Source: Jacaranda mimosifolia
Taxonomy: Eukaryota > Streptophyta > Magnoliopsida > Lamiales > Bignoniaceae
Length of the DNA stretch: 64,000 nucleotides
Direction: 5' to 3'
NCBI GenBank assembly: GCA_018894105.1
Contig: CM032124.1
Location: forward strand, 35,994,277 to 36,058,276
Position numbers and translations under genes: made by a program. Below, piece after piece: positions 10,495 to 22,039 of the stretch. The first letter of the stretch is position 1, and each line of letters opens with the position of its first letter. Under the pieces are notes generated by a model. That model was not told where the DNA came from and did no database searches. It saw only the letters and a list, made by a program, of their open reading frames with translations.

Positions 10495-13400
10495 TAGGGG
10501 TGTAAACGAATATTAAACAAATCGAATACACAATTTTTATATTCATATCCATTCAACTTTTTGAATATTCGGATATGGATGTGGATTTGATGGATATTTA
10601 AAAATGATATCCAAATTCATATCCATCGAATATCGGTCGAATTCGGATATATCCGTATTCGATTATGATTATTCAGATTTATTCATATTTTATTAAACTT
10701 ATCCGTATTCAAATTATATTTTTATATTCATATTTGATGTAACGCCCCTAGAAATCGTATTATTGGTATTACTCATTTAATATTATTTTTATAAGTTTTT
10801 ATTAAATTTTATTGACCTTTAAAGTTTTGGGGTCAAGATGAAAACAAGGAAAAGCTTAATTACAACACATTTCAAAGTTTTGAGGGTCCAATTGGAGATA
10901 CTTTTGGCCAAAGGGGTGAATATTAGGCACTAACTAAGCCGGGGGATCGAATTGAAGTTTTGTCAAACTTTGAAGGACCTAATCGAGAGCCGGAGGAAAA
11001 TATTGGGGGTCAAATTATAATTTCTGAAAATGCCTCTTTATATAGCAATTTCAAACCCCCCCCCCCCACTCTTTCAAATTTACACATGCAACCATTGTCT
11101 TTCTCCTTTAGCAACATTCTCCGGCGAACAACAAAATCCACCATATTATACACCACTTTACTCCTCTCAACTCAAGGAACTCAAAAATACCAAAATCTTG
11201 TAGAACTAATCGATGTAGTGGCCGAAAATAGAGCTAGAAGTCTCGACCATGGCGGTAGTGATGGGTTTCTTCATTCTGGTTCTAGGTTGTGAATTGACCT
11301 CAAATTCGGTCAATTTGGTAAAAATCTATTTAATCGATTAATTTAATTCCTAATTTAATTTGAGTAAATCGTTAGGCTAATTTCTGATGTAAATTCAGGT
11401 TAGTTGGATGAAAATTATGATTATTGAGTAAATTGGTTGTATAAGAGTTCAGTATAGGTGAGATATAAGTCTGGAATCAAATAAAAGACATTATTAACAT
11501 TAATTGATCCAGTATGGCATATTAGGATGTCAAAACTATAAAATGAGAACGAAAATTGGCTATTACAGATAAAGGTACTAAAGTGGTAAATACGAGCTAA
11601 TTTATTTGTTATAAACCAAGAATGTTAAATTGAACATTAATAATGAAACCAAAATTTGGATCCTGAATGGATAAAATGTGTAATTAATATTATTAGCCTG
11701 AATTGGCTTGCTCATGAAGTCAATTATAAGTTAAGATAAGTGGGCTAGAGTAATTAAAATGTGCGAATAGCCATAATTATTATTATTAGAGATTGTGAGA
11801 AATTCCGACCGATTAACTGGACTATTAGACATGAGTTTGAGCTATTGATGCAAGAAGTGATCATTGGTTCGGAACAATTAAAATCCATTGTTACTACTGT
11901 AGCGACATTTGCATATTGCACTTACGATATTTTTGGAATCGTGTCCTACACTATTATATTAGTTGGGAAACAACCGGCATTAAGATGTAAAGAATTTAGT
12001 TATTATTTAAGGAATGATATAAGCATTTTGATATTAAATACGCCTTTTGAGAACAGGTGACAAGGATCTAAGGTCTCCTGGACCGTAGGGCATGGATTTC
12101 ACTGCTGAGGTTATTAAGGTGAGGGTCTGTCAATCTGGTACATCTTGTACCTATCGATTTTCTTGATAAACCCCTGTGAGAGTTGGTATTGACTTGGTTA
12201 TCGTACTCTGTTAATTATTGTTACTCCTATGAGGGATTTGCTAATTGGTTCTTGCTTGTATGAGCTTATTTCATATCTATTGTTGAACCTGTTAGGTTCT
12301 ATTGATTTGATATCTGACTTGATTACTGGTGTTGATTATTGAACCCTGTCAAGTTCTCTTGATTTGAAATTGATTGGTATTTCATCCATTTTTCTTGAAA
12401 ATGACTGTTTTGAATCGAACTTTGTGAAGTTCTCTGAATTTGTAAATTCTATCTAAAACTGAATTGTACGCCCGAATGGCTTATGTTTTAAAATTGTTTT
12501 GATCACAAACTGCTTGACCTTCTTGCGCCATGAACTTTCACAGTTTCATTGTATCGTTCACGTTGAATTGGTGTTGTCATTGTCAAATATTGTATTGGCT
12601 TTCTTGATTGTTTAGTGTATTGTAGATAGCTTTGTTGGCATCTGTGTTCAGTTGTTCTACCCTGTTGGCAATTGATCGTTGAAAATTTTGACTGAAAATG
12701 ATACAGGAGAATTGATGGGCAGAGAGCCTTGCCAAGCTATCATACTTGTGCTACTGTTATTACCAAGCCATTGTGCTTGTACCATTGTTATTGCCAAGTT
12801 GTCATGCTTGTGCAACTATTATTGTTGAGCTGTCACTATTATTACTGAACTGTTATTGTTGAACTATCGTACTGTTATGGAGGCATAAGAGTATTCTGAT
12901 ATGAATACTTTGCTTTTTCTTAAAATGCATGGTCTGTTGGGTTTGTATTCTTATTTGTACTCTGTTCGTGGAGTAATAAGGCTGGAGTGAGTTCCTAGTC
13001 TAGATAGGGCTGATATCTCAGGCCAATTGAGCCATCTGTATTTCCTCCTAATCTGTGATCGGTTGAGACGCTCTATACCTCCCGAACAGCATCGATCGAG
13101 ATGATCTTGGGCCTTTTGAACTGACGGTTACGGCATCCCGACCTTGCATTTGCGAATTGCTTGAAAACTGTCTCTTTTCTTTATTTTGGCATGTTATTGT
13201 GCTTCCATAGTTTCATGTTGTTGAGCTTCACCATGATTTGTTGACTCTTGACAACCACCATCCACCTATTGCTTTGCCTTATCCCTTACTGAGTCCTTAA
13301 GACTCATCCTCATGCCATTGATATCTTTTTAGTTAGGTATGAGACAAGAGGCTTGGACTGATGGCAGCTTTTGACTTAATGTTTTGTAATATTGTTTGGG

Positions 13401-14384
13401 TGAATGTATGGTTATATACGAATTCACTGTTGATTGTATTTTAGTATTAGAGATGTTGATATATGTCAGGACGAATGTAAGACTTTTGGCACGTATGAAT
13501 TGTGTTGCTTATGTTGATATCTTGGTTCTGATTATTGTTGGGTTATTAGCATGAATTAAGCGCTTTGATATTATTGTATTAAGTTTGAAGCATGTTGTGA
13601 GTTATTGATCATTGTGGTATATTGGAAATTTGTGAAAATTTTTATGGGCCTATCGGATGTGATATCGCATGTTACAGGATTGAACTGAGTGGCATTCTGG
13701 CTTTTGGGCTATATCCTGAGTGGGGTGCCACATTCGATGACAATTATTTAGATTTCTATTTATAAATATCCAAATACATGAATCTATGAATCTATAACAA
13801 ATATGTATGTTAATTAATAGAAGAAACTATATAATTTCACTAAAAAGAGAGCAATCAAACAAATAACTTAATTTCTAATTAATAATTGATTATTAGTACT
13901 TACTAATAATAATGATGGCATAGGAGTATATTAATTATAAAGTCAACCAACAATAATTATGTTGATTAACTTTATTGTTCAATTTTTTTTTCTTCTGTAT
14001 ATTACAATTTTTTTTAAAATTTATTCTTTTTTCTTCCCAATTCTTCAATTATAATTTATATATATATATATATAAATTATCAAAAAATATAAATAATATA
14101 TTATTTAATAAATAATTAAAAATATTATTTAATAAATATAAAATAATATAAATTATGAGATTTTTATTAAAAAATATAAATAATATATTATTTAATAAAT
14201 ATATATTCAGAGCGAATATTAAACAAATCGAATATGCATTTACTATATCTGTATCCATTTATAATCAGATATGTACTAATCGAACACAGATAATATTCGC
14301 TTTAAATGGATGCGAATAAGTTTTGTATAAACGGATACGAATGCGAATGGTAAATAAATTTTTGAATATCCATTTACAACACTG
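10495..14384. mobile_element. hAT-like non-autonomous element, split by a solo LTR
   Basis: Relative to the 7190 region of the preceding unit, this is a clean insertion. The ends are inverted: left TAGGGGTGTAAACGAATATT, right (reverse complement) CAGTGTTGTAAATGGATATT. Both arms are rich in repeated 'ATCCGTATTCG / CGAATATC' words, as in AT-rich hAT derivatives. The original element is about 0.9 kb and is divided by the LTR at 10738-13732. A target duplication is obscured by an A run on both sides. Confidence 0.55.
10738..13732 (+). mobile_element. solo LTR, TGTAACGCCCC...GGGGTGCCACA family
   Basis: Begins TGTAACGCCCC and ends GTGGGGTGCCACA. It is flanked by TTTGA (10733-10737) and TTCGA (13733-13737), a 5-bp target duplication with one mismatch. 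At about 3 kb with no gag or pol, it is a solo LTR left by recombination. It is related to the LTR sequences at 41211, 48906, 37310 and 53918 (shared 'GGTGAGGGT', 'CCCCTGTGAGGGTT' and 'CAATAAGG' blocks in the same order). The lineage is probably Ty3/gypsy from the size and termini, but no coding region is present to prove it. A run of 11 C lies near 11048. Confidence 0.7.
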
Positions 14385-14438
14385 AAAAAGCCTCAAAAGT
14401 CTTGTACTGCATTAATGTGAGTTACATTCTTTTAGTAC
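14385..14438. other. upstream flank of the 9631 unit, resumed
   Basis: Resumes the array sequence interrupted at 10495 (AAAAGTCTTGTA, as at 7202). Confidence 0.55.
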
Positions 14439-14853
14439 CACTAACAAAATAAAAATAAATAAAAATGCCACAATGAAACTTGCCAATAATTAACAACATA
14501 TATTAAGTGATAATAGCATTTACTTTGTCACTAAACGATGCTTTTTAGCTTATAGTAATTTTTATTTGGCCACCATATAAAAATTAATAGTGACAAAAAC
14601 TAGCATTTTACATTATCACGATTGACAATTAATGTTGTAATATGCATAGTGATAATCTATTGACAATAAAAATTGTCATTATAAACATAATAGTTAATAG
14701 TGACAACTTCAACGAAGTTTATTTTCACTATTAAATTTTTAAAAATCTTTATGGTGATAAAGAAATTAAATTTTTTTACCATTTAATATATATGATTATT
14801 GAAAACTTTTTTCATTTGCTATCTCGTCACCTATTTTTAATTCTTTTGTAGTG
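14439..14853. mobile_element. CACTA-like MITE, copy 4 (best preserved)
   Basis: 415 bp, CACTAACAAAAT at the left and TTTTGTAGTG at the right, flanked on both sides by TAC. This 3-bp target duplication and the CACTA termini support a CACTA-derived MITE. Its position in the unit is the same as copy 3, so it was inserted before the units were duplicated. Confidence 0.7.
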
Positions 14854-15896
14854 TACTAAGAGGATTTTTAATTGGTTAATTCTATTTAAAAGGTCTTACA
14901 AGCTTATAACACTTTAATATTATCTTATTTTGGGGACTTATAATTAATCTATTTACTTTTTTGAAAATTTTACTAAACACTTTAAGGTAATTTTAAAATT
15001 TTAAAATATCTTATAAAATACTTTAAAGTCTATAAGATTGCCCAAACATGCATCTTCAAAAACTTAAGTACATTAAATTCTCCGTTCAATGTAGTAAAAA
15101 TATTAGCATAATCAAAGTATTTAAACTAGGAACAAGTGAATGGGTTACCGTCCTATATGGATTATATTCAATTATAGTTTTTCATACCACTTATATTACC
15201 ACAAAATGACCCTTAACTTGCGATAACTTTAATTATCTAAAAAAGGAAAAAGAAAAAATAAAGAGGTGCATGAAATATAAAAAAATTGATGTCTCAACAA
15301 TTTTCCAAAACTTTTGCGCCATTTAAATTTGAATTTTAAATTTTAATATGAAAAGGTACTACATTTTTTTTTTCCCTAACACCAAATAATATATAGTTGT
15401 CATATCTTAATATTTTTATTTTCTTGCTCTTCATTTTTTGTTCTTTTATCACTTGTTTGTGTAAAGTTTATCAAATTTGAGGGTCTTTTATTTTTTCTCA
15501 CTTCAAAAGATAATTTTTTGTACTTCAATTTGTTGCAATTTTTTTTCCTTTTTTTGCTTTTCCTTCTCACAGAAATCCACAATCCATACATATATAACAT
15601 AATTACATAAATGATAAGTCAAGAGAAAAGTTTCTTAAAAAATTTATATTATTATTTCCAAGTACATAAATTTAACAAAGAAATAACTGAAAAATAAGGT
15701 GAGTGAGATGTTAGCTAATTTTCTTCAATATTACCCACATATTATTAGTTTGCAACCTTATTGTTGGGACTAGATTCAATATAGACATGCAAGATTTATA
15801 CTATGAATAAAAAATAAATATTAATCAACTTTATTTTTCTAATCATAACACAATTTTATTAATCAACCCAAAACCAAGCCAATATATAAAGCTTAC
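14854..15896. other. distal upstream region of the 9631 unit and 3' flank of the next gene
   Basis: AT-rich, no gene. It matches 7683-8640 until about 15815, then runs into the 3' flank of the 15897 gene. Confidence 0.55.
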
Positions 15897-16118
15897 TTAG
15901 GTAGTTATAGGGGATGTTGCTAGTGAGAGAGGTTTTGGTTTCGAAGCCGCAGGTGGAGAACACAAAGGTCCGCATTTGGTCAAACAGACGGCTGGGCCGA
16001 CATGCCGTTTGAAGCAGTTCTTGATACAGTCTTGGCACTTATCTGCACTTGCCATAGACATAATGAGGAAAGCCATCACCATTACTACAACTGCACTTCC
16101 AACCCCTTTGCCCTTCAT
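15897..16118 (-). CDS. subfamily-1 cysteine-rich secreted peptide
   Basis: Seventy-three residues when started at the conserved MKGK methionine (16118). The frame is open for a further 21 codons upstream, but these lie in the leader that is non-coding in the paralogues. The signal peptide (residues 1-26) is almost the same as in the other copies, but the mature part differs strongly: cysteines at 28, 31, 35, 45, 49 and 53 give C-x2-C-x3-C-x9-C-x3-C-x3-C, one residue longer in the central loop. The loop is basic (FKRHVGPAV), and the tail is Lys/Pro/Ser/Thr-rich. A TATAAATGG box lies at 16178-16186 on the minus strand. Confidence 0.78.
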   Translation of the reverse strand: MKGKGVGSAVVVMVMAFLIMSMASADKCQDCIKNCFKRHVGPAVCLTKCGPLCSPPAASKPKPLSLATSPITT

Positions 16119-16732
16119 TTTGGTGATTTTTTTTAAAAAAAATACTTGAATTGTGACAATTTTAGATAATATAAGGGCCATTTATAAGTGCTAAATATTT
16201 AAAAGATAGATTTTATGATTTCTTGTAATATTATTACCTTAGATTCATAAAATTTGATTTTCCGAATTCATGTTGTATTAGCTTAATCTCCTTTTGAGGG
16301 GCCACTTTTGATATGGTTATGTTGATATGGGTTATTTACTTTTGATAGTAACGCCAATGATAGTAACAATCTTATATATTAATTATTCTGAAAAGGGGAG
16401 AAGATTTAATACAGAATAAGATGTGGGCGTATTTTGAAAATATTTGGATTGACAAAAGTTCAAATAGAAGTGATTTACTTTTATGGTCTGTTATCGTAAC
16501 TGAAATTGACAATAGCTTTTGATTTTGGTGGAGTTACAGATCAATTTTCCTTTTTTGGTTTCAATAATTTTTTTTAGATTTTTATTTTTTACTTTTTGTG
16601 TAGCAACTTGGGGCTAATATATTACAACTTTATTGATCGTATTATAGGACCGTTTTTTGGCATAATTTTTAGAGTTTCTCAATTTTTACACTTGTTTAAC
16701 CTAGATTACGAACTCTATCTTTTAAATAATTT
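16119..16732. other. upstream region of the 15897 gene
   Basis: Contains the TATA box at 16178-16186. The CACTA-like MITE found upstream of other copies is absent. No coding sequence is seen. Confidence 0.5.
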
Positions 16733-17141
16733 TGTTAGATTCCACACTGGTGAAATAAATGAACATTAGCATTTATATATGGTTTTAGACAATTCTCATA
16801 TCTCAAGCTATTTTTTTTTTTTTTTTTATACACACACACAACAGCAGTCTGTTAGGGCTCGAACTTCTGACCTCCCATATTATCTCGAGCTATCATTTGG
16901 GGTCAGTTAGGTTTAAGATTTATTTTTTGACATGGTATTGGAGTTATTCATTCCCGAGATTAGGCTACCTATTTCATATTATTCCACACCATACTCCAGA
17001 TGTTCATTTCTAGATGCACACGGGGTTTGTTAGATCCCACATTGGTGAACTAAATCAATAGTGGTTTCTATATATGATTTGGACAATCCTCACATTTCGA
17101 GCTAGTTTTTTAGGTGAGTTAGGTTCAAAATTCATTCTTCA
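16733..17141 (+). mobile_element. TRIM (miniature LTR retrotransposon)
   Basis: Two direct repeats, 16733-16932 and 17028-17141, both start TGTTAGAT and end in CA. The first is followed at 16933 by TGGTATTGGAG, which resembles a primer-binding site for initiator tRNA-Met. The internal part is under 100 bp and non-coding. TAATTT occurs immediately outside both ends (16727-16732 and 17142-17147), a 5-6-bp target duplication. The left LTR is longer because of the SINE-like insertion at 16811-16882; without it the LTRs are about 118 and 114 bp. Confidence 0.75.
16811..16882 (-). mobile_element. SINE fragment inside the TRIM left LTR
   Basis: The insertion is flanked by TCTCAAGCTA (16801-16810) and TCTCGAGCTA (16883-16892), a 10-bp duplication with one mismatch. 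On the minus strand it carries AGTTCGAGCCC, like box B of a tRNA promoter, then a TGTGTGTGT stretch and a terminal A run. This is the layout of a 5'-truncated tRNA-derived SINE. Confidence 0.6.
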
Positions 17142-17167
17142 TAATTTCCTTAACACTATTGTTTTCC

Positions 17168-17579
17168 TGTTGAAACCCAGGAGGATCTATTGCGGAAATA
17201 ATGAAATAATAGCAAAGTAATTCAATGTAAACTGACAACAAGATTTAACGTGGTTCGGCAATGTGCCTAATCCACCCGACAAAGAAAAGGAATTTTATTG
17301 ATCTCAAATCAAAGTGCAAGTACAAACTTGAATACCACAAATCTCACGAAAACACCTAACACCCTCCTTCTAAACTCCGTCTTGAGAGAATTACTCAAAA
17401 GCAGTAAAGAAGCCCTTGTGTTATGTTCGTGATCATTTCTTCGAAAGAAACAACTAATATTTATAGTCAAAAAGACTACTTTACCTAGGACTAGAAAACC
17501 CAATAAAAGAAAGAGTCCTAATTCTAGTCAAACTTGATCTCCTTGTCAAACTCACCTCAATTTCAAGGCAAAATCAACA
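17168..17579 (-). repeat. 3' LTR of the Tnt1-like Copia element
   Basis: 412 bp, TG...CA bounded, direct repeat of 21623-22034. It follows the polypurine tract on the minus strand. Confidence 0.9.
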
Positions 17580-17641
17580 ATTCTCCACCTTGACTTGAAA
17601 TTTCCATTCATCTTCTTTGTCCCTGCCCCCAATAGGGCCTC

Positions 17642-20600
17642 TTATCTGAGTCTGCAAATATTAATCAAATCCAAGCAATGCTCGAATTTGATTCCTGGAA
17701 CAGCCTTAGTCAACATGTCTGCCGGATTATCCTTAGTCCCAACTTTGTCAACCAACATGACTCCTTGGGACACCATATCCCGAACAAAGTGATACCTCAC
17801 ATATATGTGTTTTGTTCTCTCATGAAATGCTTGATTTTTTGACAAGTGTATGGCACTCTGACTGTCACAAAATACCTTAGTGATCTCAGAAGTCATACCC
17901 ATATCATCGATAAGCCCCTTTAGCCAAATGCCTTCTTTAACGCCTTCAGCCAAAGCCATGTACTCAGCTTCTGTTGTGGACAATGCAACTGATGACTGCA
18001 AAGTCGCCTTCCAGCTAACCGTACAACTTGATACACAAAACACATAGCCCGTCATGGACCTTCTGCTGTCCAAATCTCCTGCATAGTCTGCATCCACATA
18101 GCCAATAATTCTTGTAGTAGAATTCGATTGACTATACCTCAAACATCTGCCTGCAGAGCCTCTCAAATACCTTATGATCCATTTCACAGCCAGCCAATGA
18201 GTCTTTCCTGGCTTGTGCATATACCTACTCACAACACTGACTACATGTGAAATGTCTGGCCTAGTGCATACCATGGCATACATCAAGCTACCTACTGCAC
18301 TAGCATATGGCACATTTGACATGTGCTCCACCTCCTCCTCAGTACTCGGTGATAGATCTGATGAGAGCCTGAAATGAGCTGCAAGTGGCATACTTACTGG
18401 CTTGGACTTATTCATCCCAAATCGCTCAAGTACTTTCTCAATGTGATGCTATTGAGACAAGTACAACAATCCTGCTTGTCTATCCCGGATGATCTCCATG
18501 CCCAAAATCTTCTTTGCACTGCCCAAATGCTTCATCTCAAATTCTTCACTTAACTGAGCTTTTAATTGGTTGATCTCAGATATGTTTCTAGAGGCAATCA
18601 ACATATCATCAACGTACAACAGCAAATATACGAGAAGGCTATCACTACAAATTTTGTAATATACACAACAATCAAATTTATTTCTAGTATATCCTATCTT
18701 GGTAATAAAAGCATCAAACCTTTTATACCACTGCCTGGGAGACTGCTTCAAGCCATATAATGATCTCTTCAAAAGACATGCTTGATTTTGTTTCACGGGA
18801 ATAACGAATCCTTCTGGTTGACTCATGTAGATTTGTTCCTCCAACTCACCATGTAAAAACGCTGTTTTCACATCCATCTTTTCTAATTCCATATCAAATA
18901 GAGCAACCATGGCAAGTAAAACACGAATGGAAGTATGCTTTACAACTGGGGAGAATACTTCATGAAAGTCAACTCCCTCTCTCTGAGTAAAACCCTTAGC
19001 AACCAATCGCGCCTTGTATCTAGCATCTTCAACACCAGGAATTCCTTCTTTCTTCTTGTAGATCCATTTGCAACCTACAATTTTCTGCCCTTTGGGTACA
19101 TCAACCAGTTCCCATGTGCGATTCTTGTGTAGAGACTCCATCTCTTCACTCATAGCTGCAATCCATTTATCAGAATCTGGCCTGGATATTGCCTCTTTGT
19201 ATGAGACTGGATCATCTCCTATAAACTCCTCAGCTGAACTCAAAGCATAAGCTACCAGATCTGAGTAAGCAAACCGCTGTGGTGGTTTGATCTGCCTCCT
19301 CTCCCTATCGCGAGCCAAGCGATAATTTTGTAGTGGTTCATTTTCCTACTGTTGATTAGGTGGTAATGTGCTATCACCAGCTTCATCTACCACCTTCTGT
19401 TTCCCCTTTGAAACTTGTGGAGGATCAATATGAATCTCCACCTTCTCCTTAACGCCCTGTTGACCGCTTTTCTGCTGCTCTACCTTTTTCATCATTGCAG
19501 ACTCATCGAATGTCACGTCCCTGCTAATAATCATCTTGGAGCCCTTGTCATCATTACACCACAAACGATAACCTTTGACTCCATCTGCATAGCCTAGAAA
19601 TATGCACTTCCTAGCCCTTGGCTCAAGCTTCCCATCCCGGACATGAGCATAGGCTGGACACCCAAATACTCTCAGATTTGAGTAATCAGCAGGAGACCCA
19701 GACCAAACTTCCATTGGTGTCTTGCAGTCCAAAGCGGTTAATGGTGACCTATTCACCAAATAACAAGCAGTATTAATTGCTTCTGCCCAAAAATCCTTGG
19801 ACAATCCGGCGTTAAAGAGCATGCATCTAGCTCTTTCCAAGATAGTCTTGTTCATCCGTTCTGCAACTCTATTCTGCTGTGGTGTATGTACAACTATGCG
19901 ATGCCTCACAATTCCTTCCTTCTCACAGAATTTCTGAAATTCCTTGTTGCAGAACTCCAATCCGTTGTCAGTCCTCAAGCGCTTGATTTCCTTTCCTGTC
20001 TGCTTCTCAATTAAGGTCTTCCATTGCTTGAAGTTGACAAACACCTCATCCTTATGCTTCAGCAGGTACACCCATACTCTACGTGAGAAATCATCTATGA
20101 ATGTCAGCATGTACCTTGCACCTCCCTTTGAAGGAACCTGAGAAGGCCCCCAAAGATCTGAGTGAATGTAATCCAAGGTACCTTTGGTCCTATGAACTGC
20201 AGTACCGAATTTCACCCTATGTTGCTTGCCCAGCACACACTGCTCACAAAAATCCAGTTCACCAGTCTTCTCTCCGCAAAGCAAACCTCGTTTGCTCAAT
20301 TCTGACATCCCCCTCTCACTCATATGCCCAAGCCGCATATGCCAGAGTCTCGTAGTATCATTGATTGATGAAGAAACCGCTGCAGTACCAGAAACCGTGT
20401 TTCCCTGCAATATGTAAAGGTCGTTCTGCATTTCTCCCTTCATGATAAGCAGTACACCTTTGGAAACCCGCAGAACTCCATCTCGAGCTCTGTACTCACA
20501 ACCATTCTTGTCCAGAGTACCTAGCGATATCAGGTTTTTCTTCAAATCTGGAACATGACGCACATCTGTTAGGGTCCTTACTATCCCATCATGCATCCTA

Positions 20601-21595
20601 ATACAAATTGAGCCAATTCCTACAACCCTGCAAGAAGCATCGTTTCCCATAAGCACCTTACCACCATCAAGTTTTTGGTATGTGGTAAACCAATCTTCTC
20701 TTGGGCAAATGTGGTAGGAGCAGCCACTATCCAAAATCCATTCAGAGTTTAGTAAAGTTTCAGCAACGTTGAGAACAAGCCCACCATCAGACTCATCCTC
20801 AACAATTCCTGCGACATCATCCCGCTTCTGATAAGAAGTTTCACCTGCATCCTTCGCCTTTCCTCGTTCTGGACAATTTCGTCTCCAATGCCCCGTTCCA
20901 CCGCACCTAAAACATTTGTCACCGTTTCTAGGCTTGGTTCGGGACTTCGATCGGCCTCTACTCCTTCCCCTTTCTCTTGGTCTCCCTTTTGCCACCAATC
21001 CTTCCCCACTTTCACCATCGTTGCTGCCCAAGATATGTTTTCTCAACTCGTTGGAATTCAATGAGGCCTTCACATCCTCCATTGAAATCGTATCTCTCCC
21101 ATACAACAAAGTAGTAACCAAGTGCTCAAAAGATTTTGGCAGGGAACACAAGAGAATTAAAGCTTGATCTTCATCATCAATTTTAACATCGATACTAGCG
21201 AGATCTAGAATCACCTTATTGAAAAAATTAATATGTTGAGTAATAGATGTACCTTTCTTCATTCTCAATGTATATAGTCGCTGTTTCAAATATAACCTAT
21301 TTGTCAGGGACTTCGTCATATATAGACTCTCCAGCTTCTTCCATAAATCCGCTGGCGTACTTTCCGCGGCGACCTCTCTCAATAGGTTATCCGCCAATGA
21401 TAACACCAGAGTACCGTAAGCCTTCGCCATGAACTCATCCTTCTTCTCGTCCTTCAGCGTTTCCGGAAAGAAATCTCTACCCTTTAACGCTCTCTGTAAT
21501 CCTTGTTGACATAGGAGGGCGTGAACCTTCATCTTCCACAGCCCAAAGTCATTCTTCCCATCGAATTTCTCTACCTCGTACTTCATTCCTGACAT
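17642..21595 (-). pseudogene. gag-pol polyprotein of the Tnt1-like Copia element, two in-frame stops
   Basis: The start is placed at MSGMKYEVEKF (21595), which aligns with Tnt1-type gag starts; the upstream open part runs into the LTR. In order it contains a Copia gag domain, a CCHC zinc knuckle (CFRCGGTGHWRRNC), the aspartic protease motif WILDSGCSYH, the integrase HHCC finger and DDE core (HSDLWG, TDNGLEF, TPQQNRVAE), reverse transcriptase with LYVDDM, and RNase H (STTEAEYMA, then KHI). All parts are in the same frame. The frame is broken only by TAG at 19346-19348, in the linker after integrase, and by TAG at 18449-18451, within the RT region after a YLSQ. Both are one C-to-T change from CAG. 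Two further oddities are QQNR where QQNG is usual, and the lack of any frameshift. It could not make full-length Pol without read-through. Confidence 0.9.
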
Positions 21596-21622
21596 CTGAT
21601 CCAACCTGTTGCGATACCAGTT

Positions 21623-22034
21623 TGTTGAAACCCAGGAGGATCTATTGCGGAAACAATGAAATAATAGCAAAGTAATTCAATGTAAAGTGACAACAAGATT
21701 TAACGTGGTTCGGCGATGTGCCTAATCCACCCGACAAAGAAAAGGAATTTTATTGATCTCAAATCAAAGTGCAAGTACAAACTTGAATCCCACAAATCTC
21801 ACGAAAACACCTAACACCCTCCTTCTAAACTCCGTCTTGAGAGAATTACTCAAAATCAGTAAAGAAGCCCTTGTGTTATGTTCATGATCATTTCTTCGAA
21901 AGAAACAACTAATATTTATAGTCAAAAAGACTACTTTACCTAGGACTAGAAAACCCAATAAAAGAAGGAGTCCTAATTCTAGTCAAACTTGATCTCCTTG
22001 TCAAACTTACCTCAATTTCAAGGCAAAATCAACA
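21623..22034 (-). repeat. 5' LTR of the Tnt1-like Copia element
   Basis: 412 bp, directly repeated at 17168-17579. The primer-binding site lies immediately inside it on the minus strand. Confidence 0.9.
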
Positions 22035-22039
22035 TTTCC

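Larger units (their letters stand above)
17168..22034 (-). mobile_element. complete Ty1/Copia retrotransposon, Tork/Tnt1-like
   Basis: Bounded by two 412-bp LTRs (17168-17579 and 21623-22034) that differ at 8 positions by my alignment, and by a perfect TTTCC target duplication (17163-17167 and 22035-22039). On the minus strand, TGGTATCGC just inside the 5' LTR (21611-21619) resembles an initiator tRNA-Met binding site, and AAGGTGGAGAAT (17580-17591) is a polypurine tract before the 3' LTR. The gag-pol frame is continuous except for two TAG stops. About 2% LTR divergence suggests a fairly recent insertion. Confidence 0.92.

Noticed and set aside
10960..12060. Open frames of 110 and 99 codons
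   Set aside because: Both are inside the solo LTR at 10738-13732 and have no recognisable domain.
16119..16181. Upstream methionine extending the 15897 gene by 21 residues
   Set aside because: The extension lies in the leader that is non-coding in all paralogues, and it would put Lys-rich sequence before the signal peptide.
17595..21432. Plus-strand open frames within the Copia element, and a minus-strand frame at 20749-21018
   Set aside because: They are shadows of the minus-strand gag-pol frame.
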